Shown here one piece after another: positions 26,299 through 34,872 of a stretch of 64,000 nucleotides of DNA. Source of the DNA: Paenibacillus_V sp046244365 (GTDB lineage Bacteria > Bacillota > Bacilli > Paenibacillales > NBRC-103111); assembly GCF_046244365.1 (NCBI RefSeq), contig NZ_CP176395.1, positions 5,704,001 to 5,768,000 on the forward strand. Reading direction: 5' to 3'. Numbering within the stretch: position 1 is the first letter of the stretch; each line of letters begins with the position of its first letter. The notes under the pieces are model-generated. The model saw only the letters and a list, made by a program, of their open reading frames with translations, ran no database searches and had not been told where the DNA came from. A program made the translations under genes and the position numbers.

Positions 26299-26352
26299 GC
26301 TGTCTTCGCTCGTTCTTCTCCCGATATAAGGAACAGCGGCATCCCCTTCCGG

Positions 26353-27372
26353 TTATGCCGCCACATGCAGGATAAACATTTCGAGCCCAAGCACCTTCTC
26401 GATTCGTCCGCTTTTGATATTGTAGTCCAGCTCGGCCAGCTGCGTCATAATGCGCTGCAGCCGCTCGTTGTCGTATTTGCGCCCCTGCTCCGCCGCCAGC
26501 TTGATCGGGAAAGGATGGCTGCCGAGATGTCCCGCGATCTGCTGCTGGGAATAACCCTGCCTCTCCAGCTCTTTTACCTGCCAGATCAACCGGAACTGGC
26601 GTGCCATCAGCACTGCGATCTTGATCGGCTCCTCGCGCTGCTTGAGCAGCTCGTACATGATCGCGAACGCCTTCTCAATGCGCCGCTGAACGATTTCCTC
26701 GATCAACAAAAACACGTTTTGCTCCGTACTGCGCGCAACCAGCTCGTCTACCATCGCTTCCGTCACTTTGCCGCCTTTGCCCGCGTAGAGCGAGAGCTTC
26801 TCCATTTCGGAAGCCATCGCCTGCAGCTGTCCTCCGGTATAAAGCGCGAGCATCTCGGCTGCGCCGGTGCCGAACGAAAACCCTAGCTCCTCGGCATGCC
26901 GCGCCGCCCAGCGGTTCAATTCGTCCGAAGATAAAGCCGAGAAGGGCTGAACCGCCCCCAGCTCCTTAAACGTTTTTACAAGTTTTTTTCGTTCGTCCAG
27001 CTTGTCCGCTTCGACGGTAAATACCAGAATCGAGTGCTCGACCGGCGCTTTCACGTATTCCAGCAGCCGCTCGACGCGATGCTCGATTTTGCCGCTTTCC
27101 TTTGCCCCCGTGAAGAAATGGGCCCTGCTGGCGACGATTACTTTGCGCGGCACGAAGAAAGGCAGCGTTTCCGCATCCTCCAGCACGACGTCCAAAGGCG
27201 TCTCCGCAAGGTCATATTTGCTGACCGCAAGCTCGCGGTGCTCCTCTTCGACGTTCTTCTCTATTAAAGCCGCTATCCAGCGGTTCATTAAATACAATTC
27301 CGCGCCGTAACACACTGTAACCGGAAGCGGCGCACGATTCCCTTGTCCTTTACGCGTGCCGTTGTCTGCCAT
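26353..27372 (-). CDS. holA: DNA polymerase III subunit delta (HolA)
   Basis: The roughly 339-residue protein opens the beta clamp as part of the clamp loader. The N-terminal domain has VCYGAELYLMNRWIAALIEKN, followed by the degenerate AAA+ region with LPFFVPRKVIVASRAHFF, and the C-terminal collar domain with FLLIEEIVQRRIEKAFAIMYELLKQREEP and LARQFRLIWQVKELERQG. The start is uncertain: the ATG at 27372 gives MADNGTRK but its SD (GGAGG) is far, while an in-frame ATG at 27408 lies upstream of that SD. The order holA-rpsT-gpr is as in Bacillus. Confidence 0.92.
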   Translation of the reverse strand: MADNGTRKGQGNRAPLPVTVCYGAELYLMNRWIAALIEKNVEEEHRELAVSKYDLAETPLDVVLEDAETLPFFVPRKVIVASRAHFFTGAKESGKIEHRVERLLEYVKAPVEHSILVFTVEADKLDERKKLVKTFKELGAVQPFSALSSDELNRWAARHAEELGFSFGTGAAEMLALYTGGQLQAMASEMEKLSLYAGKGGKVTEAMVDELVARSTEQNVFLLIEEIVQRRIEKAFAIMYELLKQREEPIKIAVLMARQFRLIWQVKELERQGYSQQQIAGHLGSHPFPIKLAAEQGRKYDNERLQRIMTQLAELDYNIKSGRIEKVLGLEMFILHVAA

Positions 27373-27521
27373 CCTGCCACCGCCATCCTCCAAAATTGAT
27401 ATCATCATAACATACCTGAGCCAGGACGACTACGTTCTCCTTTATGCGATGACGTTTTCGGTTACTGAAATGAAACTAGCTTTGAGCGAAGCGTAGCGGT
27501 TTGCCAGCGCTCAAGCAAAGA

Positions 27522-27563
27522 CAAAGCGACCACGCCGGATTCGTTCCGGACGTGATCGCTTTG
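27522..27563 (-). terminator. Long imperfect hairpin, probable terminator
   Basis: CAAAGCGA...CACG...CGGA pairs with TCCGG...CGTG...TCGCTTTG over about 18 bases with two mismatches. TTTGTCTTTGC follows on the minus strand. It is the first terminator downstream of the sigma/anti-sigma operon and the small ORF at 27653. Confidence 0.6.
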
Positions 27564-27652
27564 TCCCAGCACAGCAAGCTCGACGGGAACCGGAAGCGGT
27601 CTCCTTCGAATGACGTAAAACCGGTGAATCTGCTTCCGCCCAAGGTTCAGAG

Positions 27653-27757
27653 CTAGTATTGCGGCTCTCCGTAACGGTTCGGCTGCGGAAATACGCCTCT
27701 CCTGTGTGTGGAGCTGATGCGAATGATCGCGCCTTCGGAGAATTCGAACCGGTTCAC
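27653..27757 (-). CDS. Possible small protein (34 residues)
   Basis: A short frame beginning with GTG encodes MNRFEFSEGAIIRISS followed by THRRGVFPQPNRYGEPQY. The composition is protein-like and the ending YGEPQY looks selected, but there is no SD and an in-frame stop is only two codons before the start, so the start may be lost by a frameshift or the gene may be decayed. The gap holA-anti-sigma (27409-27892) has nothing else besides this and the hairpin at 27522. Function unknown. Confidence 0.35.
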   Translation of the reverse strand: MNRFEFSEGAIIRISSTHRRGVFPQPNRYGEPQY

Positions 27758-27892
27758 GCACGTTTATATAAACATCCGGACAGCAAGCTCTAGAAACTTC
27801 CGCCGGATGATTACCCTTGAAGGGCGCGGTTGCTAAGTGCCGTTTGCTATACTATACGTAGCAACTGTCATAAACGTGCATGCCGGATCCGA

Positions 27893-29206
27893 TTACGGTT
27901 TGATCTTTCTGCCTCCGAAATCGATCTCTTGAAGCTTCTCCGCCCCATTAGCCATCACGACGGTATACTGCAAAACCGTTCCCGACCACGCTTCCAGACG
28001 GAGCGATTTGGCATCGATCCAATCCGGCGATTCGGCGATCACGCTGCCCTCCGCGTCCAGCACCTTCACATGCTGCCCGCTAATAACCGCTTTGTAAGTT
28101 TTATTGGGCGACTCGAGCCCATCTGGCGACGGATGGGACGTTAAAGACAATTTCCCGCTTTCGGTTGTTTCCTGCTTGTCGGGAGCGACGGAACTCCCTG
28201 TCGCATCCGGCCCCGGCGTCGTCACAGGAGGTTTCACCAGCGAAGGCATCTTAGAATTATCCATCGCGCCGGCCTCTTGCTCTTTGCTGCCGGATCCCGC
28301 TGAGCCTCCGGCGCTTGGCGTTGTGGCAGTCGGGCCTGTCAGCGACGAGGAAGGCTTCGGCGATGCGCTACCGGCAGTCGGCTTTGGAGTCGGCGAAGGC
28401 AAAACGCTCTTAGCCGTTGTGTTCGGCGACGGCGACAATGCTTTCACGGAAGCGCCCGGCTTTGCGGATGCCGACGGCTCGTTCGTAGGCGCCGTAACGG
28501 GCTTTTGCGAAGCGGGAGGCGCTTGCGGCGATTCCGTAGGAAGCGCCGTTTTGGCTTCATTGGAATCGGCCTTCTCCGGCGAAGCAGGTTCCTTGCTCTT
28601 GGTTGAGCCACCGGCGTCCTGGGCAGCAGCAGGTTTATTGGCCGATCCGCTAGTACTCATGGCTCGAACCTTATCCGACTTCGCCGCCAAGCTGTCCGCA
28701 TTCTGATGCGACAACGGCTTCTGCTGGAAAAGGAATACCCCTACGATGACGGCGGCCGCAGCCGCGCCTCCGGCCCACTTCCATGAAAACCAGCGAACTT
28801 TAGGCGGTGCCTCCACTCGCTTGGTTCGATTCGTTCTGGCCGGAACGTTCCCGTTATCGCTGCGTATCGCCTTCTCCGCTTCCGCTGCATTCGGAGTCGT
28901 AAGGCCCAGCAGCGCTTCCCGTTCGCTTGCCGTTACGAACTTCCCCATATCCGGCTCGACCGTCTTGGCGGCGCTCTGTTCATCCATCATACGTTCCAAT
29001 TGCGGCAAGATCGAATCCACGATGCTGAATGGCGGCACGACGTCCGGCAAGCTTTCCAACTCGTCCGAAAGGAGCTGCAGTTTTTCTAGCATATCGGCGC
29101 ATTCGGGGCATTGCATCACATGAGCGAGAAGAAGCGCTTCTTCCGCCTGATCCAGGTCGTGGTCGACATAACGCTGCATAAATTCCATCACCTCTGGACA
29201 TTTCAT
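27893..29206 (-). CDS. Anti-sigma factor with zinc-finger-like domain and long linker
   Basis: The 437-residue protein has an N-terminal cytoplasmic anti-sigma (zf-HC2/ZAS) domain with the zinc ligands His29, Cys33 and Cys36 in HVMQCPEC, one transmembrane helix (about 144-160), a very long Ser/Pro/Thr-rich linker (about 170-350), and a folded C-terminal domain of about 70 residues (KTYKAVISGQHVKVLDAEGS, then IAESPDWIDAKSLRLEAWSG). The last part lies outside the cell and should sense an envelope signal or be cleaved. The ATG overlaps the sigma-factor TGA (ATGA), so the two proteins are translationally coupled. The linker is longer than in typical RsiW/RsiX. Confidence 0.88.
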   Translation of the reverse strand: MKCPEVMEFMQRYVDHDLDQAEEALLLAHVMQCPECADMLEKLQLLSDELESLPDVVPPFSIVDSILPQLERMMDEQSAAKTVEPDMGKFVTASEREALLGLTTPNAAEAEKAIRSDNGNVPARTNRTKRVEAPPKVRWFSWKWAGGAAAAAVIVGVFLFQQKPLSHQNADSLAAKSDKVRAMSTSGSANKPAAAQDAGGSTKSKEPASPEKADSNEAKTALPTESPQAPPASQKPVTAPTNEPSASAKPGASVKALSPSPNTTAKSVLPSPTPKPTAGSASPKPSSSLTGPTATTPSAGGSAGSGSKEQEAGAMDNSKMPSLVKPPVTTPGPDATGSSVAPDKQETTESGKLSLTSHPSPDGLESPNKTYKAVISGQHVKVLDAEGSVIAESPDWIDAKSLRLEAWSGTVLQYTVVMANGAEKLQEIDFGGRKIKP

Positions 29207-29751
29207 CCCCGAACACCACCTTTCTGATAATCTTTCAGCAGACTCTGCAGTTGCTGCCTCGCTCTGAATAAATACGACTTGACCGTATTAATCGGAAGTC
29301 CCAGCGATTCGGCGATTTCATTATAAGAGAAATCCTGCACATATCGCAGAACTACGACGCTTCGGTGATGCTCGGGCAGCATTTCGATCGCATGATGCAC
29401 ATCTTTCATTGTATCCCGAAATACAATTTCTTCTTCAACGTTCTCGCGGGAAGCAAAAATCATTTCGTGCTCCTCGATCGATACGGCAGGTTTGGCCCGG
29501 CGGAACTTATCGATGCAAATATTCGTGACGATACGCTGAACCCATGTTTTGAACAGCGCTTTTTCCTCATAAGAACCAATTTTCGTATAAATGCGGATCA
29601 GTGCCTCCTGCGAAGCGTCCATCGCATCCTGCTCGTTGCCGAGCATGTAGAAAGCGGTGCGATACACATGCGTTTCGATTTCGCGCAAAAGAGTAACCAA
29701 AGCCTCGCGGTCTCCGGCCTGGGCAGCTTTAATCGTTTCGGGCGCTACCAC
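29203..29751 (-). CDS. ECF RNA polymerase sigma factor (SigV/SigX/SigW-type)
   Basis: The 182-residue sigma factor has region 2 (RTAFYMLGNEQDAMDASQEALIRIYTKI, FKTWVQRIVTNICIDKFRR) and region 4 (LPEHHRSVVVLRYVQDFSYNEIAESLGLPINTVKSYLFRARQQL). The GTG at 29751 has GGGGGT six bases upstream; longer in-frame readings would run through a promoter-like element at 29780-29806, so they are rejected. The protein then begins VVAPETIKAAQAGDREALV, a normal ECF start. With the coupled anti-sigma gene it forms an envelope-stress type regulatory pair. The regulon is unknown. Confidence 0.9.
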   Translation of the reverse strand: MVAPETIKAAQAGDREALVTLLREIETHVYRTAFYMLGNEQDAMDASQEALIRIYTKIGSYEEKALFKTWVQRIVTNICIDKFRRAKPAVSIEEHEMIFASRENVEEEIVFRDTMKDVHHAIEMLPEHHRSVVVLRYVQDFSYNEIAESLGLPINTVKSYLFRARQQLQSLLKDYQKGGVRG

Positions 29752-29779
29752 CTGGTACCCCCTCTCTTGCAACCTATTA

Positions 29780-29806
29780 GACGGAGCTAGCTCCGTAAAT
29801 GTTGCA
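29780..29806 (-). promoter_or_regulatory. Candidate ECF self-promoter
   Basis: On the minus strand TGCAAC (29806-29801) is followed after 17 bases by CGTC (29783-29780). This is the type of -35/-10 used by SigV/SigX/SigW-like factors. The implied 5' leader to the GTG start is about 20 bases. A perfect 16-bp palindrome (29781-29796) fills the spacer and overlaps the -10 box. Confidence 0.6.
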
Positions 29807-30054
29807 GGGTTTCGTTTCGGTTCGGTCCAATAACCGATTGTTTTTTTGTAAAATCGACGTTCTATGCATATGACTTCAGGATATGTAAGGGAATCTCTAG
29901 ATTCCACCATCTCCTATGGTAGCAAAAAAAGGCGAAATGAGCCATATAGACCGGCGATTTGGGTAATATTTCAATCGTTTTTTTTCGAAGCGGCTGCGGA
30001 TTGACCGAATGGAATCATTCATGCTACCATTAGTTTAGCATTTTAGAAAACTTA

Positions 30055-30070
30055 GTTTATTATAATAAAC
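30055..30070 (+). promoter_or_regulatory. Palindrome over the -10 box of the iclR-type gene
   Basis: GTTTATTATAATAAAC is a perfect 16-bp palindrome and contains TATAAT at 30061-30066. It lies 25 bases before the ATG of the IclR-family gene. No strong -35 hexamer is seen. It is a likely autoregulatory operator. Confidence 0.55.
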
Positions 30071-30094
30071 CAGCATGCGTGAAAGGAGGGCTAC

Positions 30095-30862
30095 ATGGAC
30101 AAAAAATACTGGGTCCCTGCCCTGGAGCGAGCCCATGCCGTACTGCAAGCGATTGCCGAGGAACCGTCGCGGCTGAAGCTGATGGAGCTTTCCAAAAAGC
30201 TTTCCATTAACAAAAGCACGATGTTCAGTCTGCTGCATACGCTCGAAGCGCTGCACTGGGTCGTGCGCGACAAGGCGGATACATACAGTCTGGGCCCGGT
30301 ATTCGCCCGTTTCGGCAGTTCGTATTTTCAGCAGTACAGCCTTGTCGACCACTTTCATAAAGAAGCGATCGAATCGATGCGCGGGATCGGAGAAACGATC
30401 CAAATGGGCAAGCTCGATGGACGAGACGTCTTTTATTTGGCGAAAATGGATGCCCCGTCCCCTGTTCGGATCGCTTCCGACCCCGGGATGCGTTTTCCCG
30501 CTCATGCGACCGGCCTTGGCAAAGCGCTGCTTGCCTGCCTGAGCGATGCCGAAGTGGACGCTTTATACGGCCGAGACGAGCCGCTGCCCCAAATTACGCC
30601 CTTCAGCCTGACGGATAAGCGATCGCTTCTCGCCGAGCTTGAAAGGGTGCGCCAAGACGGCTATGCCTGCGACCTGCAGGAGTCGGTCATCGGCTTTTGC
30701 TGCGTAGCGGCGCCTATCTTGGACAGCGACGGTCAAGCGAGAGCGGCGGTCAGCTTCTCGATGCCGCAGCATTTGTGGGAGCAGAAGAAAGACGCCGCCC
30801 GCGAAGAAATTTGCGGCCTAGCCGCCCGCTTGTCGCTATCGAACATGCGAAGCAACGCCTGA
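30095..30862 (+). CDS. IclR-family transcriptional regulator
   Basis: The 255-residue protein has an N-terminal winged helix-turn-helix (ALERAHAVLQAIAEEPSRLKLMELSKKLSINKSTMFSLLHTLE) and a C-terminal IclR effector domain (GETIQMGKLDGRDVFYLAKMD, RFPAHATGLGKALLACL, then a C-terminal sensor segment containing DLQESVIGFCCVAAPI). AAGGAGG precedes the ATG. The two genes that follow on the same strand (SDR and fumarylacetoacetate-hydrolase family) are its most likely targets. The effector is probably a sugar acid or keto acid from that pathway, which is inference. Confidence 0.93.
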   Translation: MDKKYWVPALERAHAVLQAIAEEPSRLKLMELSKKLSINKSTMFSLLHTLEALHWVVRDKADTYSLGPVFARFGSSYFQQYSLVDHFHKEAIESMRGIGETIQMGKLDGRDVFYLAKMDAPSPVRIASDPGMRFPAHATGLGKALLACLSDAEVDALYGRDEPLPQITPFSLTDKRSLLAELERVRQDGYACDLQESVIGFCCVAAPILDSDGQARAAVSFSMPQHLWEQKKDAAREEICGLAARLSLSNMRSNA

Positions 30863-30947
30863 GTGCAGTTCCGTCTGTATTGGGATTGTTCTAGACCGGA
30901 CGTTTACGAAACGGCTTTCTTAACGGAAAGCATAAGGAGCGAAAACC

Positions 30948-31721
30948 ATGAGACTTCAAGACAAAATCATTCTCATCACCGGTTCCGGATCCGGCATCGG
31001 TAAAAGCACGGCACTTCTGTTCGGCAAAGAAGGCGCAACCGTTATCGTCAACGATCTGCAGGTCGACAAGGGAGAGGAAACGGCGGAAGAAATCCGCTCC
31101 GCCGGCGGCAGCGCCCTTTTCATCCAAGCCGACGTTACGAATCCCGACTCGGTCAAAGCGATGGTCGACCGCGTGATCGCAGAATATGGCCGCATCGATG
31201 TCCTCTTTAACAATGCCGGCATCTCCGGAGTAGGCGCGCTGCATGAAATTGAGCCAGAGCAATGGGACAAAGTAATGACCGTCAACATTCGCGGCGTTTA
31301 CTTGCCCTCCAAGTACGTCCTCCCTCATATGATGGAAGCGCGCAAGGGCTCCATCATCAATATGTCTTCGTGCATCGCGGAAATCGGCCTAGCTCGCCGG
31401 GCTTCGTATTCCGCTACCAAAGGCGCCGTTCTGTCGCTTACCAAGTCGATGCAGGTCGACTATGCCCAGTACGGCATCCGAGTCAATGCGCTGCTGCCCG
31501 GGACGATTTTGACGCCCTTCGTCGAAAACTACTTGCGGACGTCGTACGACGATCAGGAAGCGGCGATCGCTTCGCTCAAAACGCGCCAGCTGAGCGGAGA
31601 TCTCGGACGACCGGAGGATGTGGCTATGGCCGCCTTGTTCCTGGCATCCGACGAATCGAAGTTTATGATGGGTTCGCCGCTTTATATCGACGGAGGCGTC
31701 GTTTTCGGGAAAAACGCTTAA
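30948..31721 (+). CDS. SDR-family NAD(P)-dependent dehydrogenase
   Basis: The 257-residue classical SDR has the cofactor loop TGSGSGIGKS (about residues 11-20), an Asp at the end of beta-2 (VNDLQ) that favours NAD, the NNAG motif, and the catalytic Ser and YSATK (YxxxK). The C-terminal region reads LPGTILTPFVENYLRTSYDD and DGGVVFGKNA. Similar enzymes act on 2-keto-3-deoxy-L-fuconate or -rhamnonate, which fits the adjacent hydrolase. The exact substrate cannot be read. AAGGAGCG precedes the ATG. It is in line with the IclR gene (85-base gap) and the next gene (43 bases). Confidence 0.88.
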   Translation: MRLQDKIILITGSGSGIGKSTALLFGKEGATVIVNDLQVDKGEETAEEIRSAGGSALFIQADVTNPDSVKAMVDRVIAEYGRIDVLFNNAGISGVGALHEIEPEQWDKVMTVNIRGVYLPSKYVLPHMMEARKGSIINMSSCIAEIGLARRASYSATKGAVLSLTKSMQVDYAQYGIRVNALLPGTILTPFVENYLRTSYDDQEAAIASLKTRQLSGDLGRPEDVAMAALFLASDESKFMMGSPLYIDGGVVFGKNA

Positions 31722-31764
31722 TTCATTTCATTCACTCATTCATTCATTAGGAGGAGAATTTACT

Positions 31765-32664
31765 ATGAAACTCGTAACATTCGTTCGCGAAGGACAAAAC
31801 AACCTCGGCGTTAAAATCGAACAAGGCATCGTAGACATCGCTGCAGCCGTAGCTGCCGGCTTCGGTCCGCAAGGTGCGCCGACTGACGTTATGGACGTTA
31901 TTGGCGGCGGGCAATCCGCACTTGCCGCTCTGCAGGCAACCGTCGATCAAGCCGTCGCATCCGACAAGCAGGAACTGCTTCTCGACGAATCGACGATCAC
32001 CTACGGACCAAGCGTGACGAAGCCGAACAAAATCATTTGCGTCGGGTTAAACTACCGCAAGCACGCGGAAGAAACGAAAGCGGCGATTCCTACTTCCCCG
32101 ATCTTGTTCAACAAATTCAACAATACGCTGACCGGACACGGCCAAGATATTCCGCTTCCGCGCACGTCGAACGAAGTCGACTACGAAGTCGAGCTGACCA
32201 TCGTTATGGGCAAAAAAGCGAAATACGTTTCGCGCGAAGACGCTCTTTCGCACGTATTCGGCTACAGCACGGTCAACGACGTTTCCGCTCGCGACCTGCA
32301 ATTGCGCACCCAGCAATGGCTGCTCGGCAAAAGCTGCGACCGCTTCAGCCCGCTCGGACCGTATCTGGTTTCGGCCGATGAAGTCGGCAACCCGAACGAT
32401 CTCCAGCTCACGACGATCGTCAACGGCGAGGAACGCCAAAACTCGAACACGTCCGACATGATTTTCCACTGCGACGAAATCGTCAGCTACATCTCGCAGC
32501 ACATGACGCTCGAGCCCGGCGACATTATTTTGACAGGTACTCCGTTCGGCGTTATTCTCGGCTACCCGAAAGATCAACGCGTCTATTTGAAACACGGCGA
32601 CGTCGTTACCGTCGAAGTCGAAAAGCTTGGCGCGTGCACGAACCGCTTCGTAAACGAAGCGTAA
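31765..32664 (+). CDS. Fumarylacetoacetate hydrolase family protein
   Basis: The 299-residue enzyme has the FAH catalytic domain: ICVGLNYRKHAEET, PILFNKFNNTLTGHGQDIPLP, the metal-binding VDYEVELTIVMGKKAK (Glu pair), the FGYSTVNDVSARDLQ motif and LTGTPFGVILG. The short N-terminal domain (MKLVTFVREGQNNLGVKIEQG) is typical of the YcgM/diketo-acid hydrolase group. With the SDR it suggests cleavage of a 2,4-diketo-3-deoxy sugar acid to pyruvate and a second acid. AGGAGGAG precedes the ATG and a terminator follows, so iclR-sdr-fah is a closed transcription unit. A dedicated dehydratase or transporter is missing from the unit. Confidence 0.9.
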   Translation: MKLVTFVREGQNNLGVKIEQGIVDIAAAVAAGFGPQGAPTDVMDVIGGGQSALAALQATVDQAVASDKQELLLDESTITYGPSVTKPNKIICVGLNYRKHAEETKAAIPTSPILFNKFNNTLTGHGQDIPLPRTSNEVDYEVELTIVMGKKAKYVSREDALSHVFGYSTVNDVSARDLQLRTQQWLLGKSCDRFSPLGPYLVSADEVGNPNDLQLTTIVNGEERQNSNTSDMIFHCDEIVSYISQHMTLEPGDIILTGTPFGVILGYPKDQRVYLKHGDVVTVEVEKLGACTNRFVNEA

Positions 32665-32679
32665 TGGTTTAGAACGGAT

Positions 32680-32709
32680 GCGGCTAGGGATTCCTCCTAG
32701 CCGTTTTTT
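32680..32709 (+). terminator. Terminator after the FAH gene
   Basis: CGGCTAGG and CCTAGCCG form an 8-bp perfect stem followed by six T residues. Confidence 0.9.
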
Positions 32710-32800
32710 GCTGTTGGCAATCCCGTACGTTAACCTTTCCCTCCCACGCCGAATACAACATAGATAGGCGATATTATTACAGGGTAAGGGAATGGCTGTC

Positions 32801-34750
32801 ATGAATCAGAAATCCGATTTAGAGCGTGCAATCGCAATTTTGACGGAAAAGCTGCAGCAGGCGCAATCGCCAGACGGCGCTTTTCGTTTTTGCCTGGAAG
32901 GCGGTCCGATGACCGATGCGAATATGATCATTCTGCTCCGTTCGCTAGGCGATCATGATGAAACGCTCATCGCTAAGCTGTCCGACAAATTGCTTGCGTC
33001 ACAGCAGTCGAACGGCGCCTGGCGGCTGTACGAGGACGAACCCGGCGGAGGCAACCTGTCGGCGACGGTCGAGGCCTACAACGGCTTGCTGTTTTCCCGC
33101 CGCATCGCTAAGACCGACCCTCGCATGCTGGCGGCCAAACGGTTCCTTTTATCGGCAGGCGGACTCGGACAGGTCGGGATGCTGACGAACGTTACGCTCT
33201 CCTTGACCGGGCAGAAAAAATGGGGCGATTATTTCGCTTTTCCGCTAGAAATCTTGCTGCTTCCTCCTAAATTTCCGGTAACGATTTTCGATCTGTCCGT
33301 ATCCTCAAGGGTGCACATGATCCCTATCCTTGTGTCCTACCAGCTCCGCTTCTCGCTGCCTACGGTAGAAACGCCCGATCTGAGCGATTTGTACGCCTCC
33401 TCTGCGGAAGACATCCCGGGGAGCGAAACCACATCTTGGTCCGATATTTTTGCGTTCAAGTCCGAACATGACAACGAAAAGGAGTCACGTGGTCTTCATG
33501 ATTCGGTTTTTCAATCCCTGAAGCAGCTCTATCAGTGGCCCTCCGACCTGCATGCCGAAGCCTTGAAGAAAGCTGAGCGGTTCATGCTTGAGCGGATCGA
33601 ACCGGACGGATCCCTCTGCAGCTATGCATCCTCCACTTTTCTGATGATCTATGCCCTCTTGGCGCTAGGCTACGATAAACGACACCCGGTAATCGTCAAA
33701 GCCGTCTCCGCTATGAAACGGATGCTATGCGGTCATCCGGATGCCGGCGCCGGTGCGCATGCCCAAATTTTCACCTCTGAAATATGGGATACCGCGCTTA
33801 CGAGCCATGCCATGCAGGAAGCAGGTCTAACTGCCGCTCATCCGTCCATCCAAGCGGCCGGCCGCTATTTGCTTTCTATGCAGCAAACCCGGTACGGGGA
33901 TTGGCGCGTTCACAATCCGGCAGAACCGGGAGGTTGGGGTTTCTCCGATAACAACACGAGAATTCCGGATGTCGACGATACGACCGCCGCATTACGGGTC
34001 GTCGCCCGTTTACGAACCCAGCGGTCCGATTACATGGAGGCCTGGAATAAAGGATTGAACTGGCTGCTATCCATGCAGAACGACGACGGCGGATGGGCAG
34101 CATTCGAGAAAAACACGGACAGCAAGCTGCTAGCCATACTGCCTGCGCCGCATGCCAAAGACATTCTGGCAGATCCCTCGACTGCTGATTTGACCGGCAG
34201 AACGCTCGAATTTCTCGGAAATACGGCCGGATTGAAACAGCATATTCGTCTCGTCCGAAGAGGCGTAAACTGGCTGCTCGACCATCAAGAAAAGGATGGC
34301 TCCTGGTACGGTCGGTGGGGGGTTTGCTATATTTACGGCACCTGGGCGGCTGTAACCGGTTTGGCCGCTGCCGGCCTTTCTTCCGATCACCCCGCGATGC
34401 GTAAAGCCGCCAAGTGGCTGGTCGGCATCCAGCGCTCTGACGGCGGCTTCGGGGAATCTTGCACCAGCGACCTTCAGAGGCGCTACGTCCCGCTCAATGC
34501 TTCCACGCCGTCACAAACCGCATGGGCTCTCGACGCCTTGCTAGCCATAAACGGGAAGGTCACGCTGGAAATCGATAGGGCTGCAAGCTTTTTGGTGCAC
34601 GCCGATCAAAGCCCGATATGGGCGGTAAAATACCCGACCGGCGCGGGTCTGCCAGGCGGTTACTACATTCGCTATCATAGCTACGGGCTCATTTGGCCGC
34701 TGCTCGCATTGAGCCGCTACCGGAAAGTGTATGACACAGAAAAGAAGTGA
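32801..34750 (+). CDS. Squalene-hopene / tetraprenyl-beta-curcumene cyclase (SqhC-like)
   Basis: The 649-residue (alpha/alpha) barrel protein has the cyclase acid motif PDVDDTTAALR, in which the middle Asp protonates the substrate, and several QW repeats (QSNGAWRLYEDEPGGGN, QNDDGGWAAFE, QEKDGSWYGRWGVCYIYGTW, QRSDGGFGES). The DVDDTTAALR form is like Bacillus sporulenol synthase SqhC rather than the DVDDTA of true hopene synthases, but both activities are possible. Products are membrane- or spore-associated pentacyclic terpenoids. I prefer the ATG at 32801, nine bases after AAGGGA; another in-frame ATG nine bases earlier abuts the SD. It is not linked to isoprenoid genes here. Confidence 0.9.
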   Translation: MNQKSDLERAIAILTEKLQQAQSPDGAFRFCLEGGPMTDANMIILLRSLGDHDETLIAKLSDKLLASQQSNGAWRLYEDEPGGGNLSATVEAYNGLLFSRRIAKTDPRMLAAKRFLLSAGGLGQVGMLTNVTLSLTGQKKWGDYFAFPLEILLLPPKFPVTIFDLSVSSRVHMIPILVSYQLRFSLPTVETPDLSDLYASSAEDIPGSETTSWSDIFAFKSEHDNEKESRGLHDSVFQSLKQLYQWPSDLHAEALKKAERFMLERIEPDGSLCSYASSTFLMIYALLALGYDKRHPVIVKAVSAMKRMLCGHPDAGAGAHAQIFTSEIWDTALTSHAMQEAGLTAAHPSIQAAGRYLLSMQQTRYGDWRVHNPAEPGGWGFSDNNTRIPDVDDTTAALRVVARLRTQRSDYMEAWNKGLNWLLSMQNDDGGWAAFEKNTDSKLLAILPAPHAKDILADPSTADLTGRTLEFLGNTAGLKQHIRLVRRGVNWLLDHQEKDGSWYGRWGVCYIYGTWAAVTGLAAAGLSSDHPAMRKAAKWLVGIQRSDGGFGESCTSDLQRRYVPLNASTPSQTAWALDALLAINGKVTLEIDRAASFLVHADQSPIWAVKYPTGAGLPGGYYIRYHSYGLIWPLLALSRYRKVYDTEKK

Positions 34751-34823
34751 CCTGAGCCGCAAAGGATGAAAGATTAAACGGGTAAACGGTTTTACCGGAC
34801 TTTGTCGTATGACGAGAAGAGAA

Positions 34824-34870
34824 TTTAAAAAAAGAAAGGAAGGGTCACCTTACGCGACGCTTCCTTTCCT
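34824..34870 (-). terminator. Terminator between the cyclase gene and the Rpn remnant
   Basis: AAAGGAAG and CTTCCTTT pair across an 18-base loop; the minus-strand side is followed by TTTCTTTTTTT. It ends the minus-strand Rpn remnant and may also serve the convergent cyclase gene. Confidence 0.7.
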
Positions 34871-34872
34871 TG

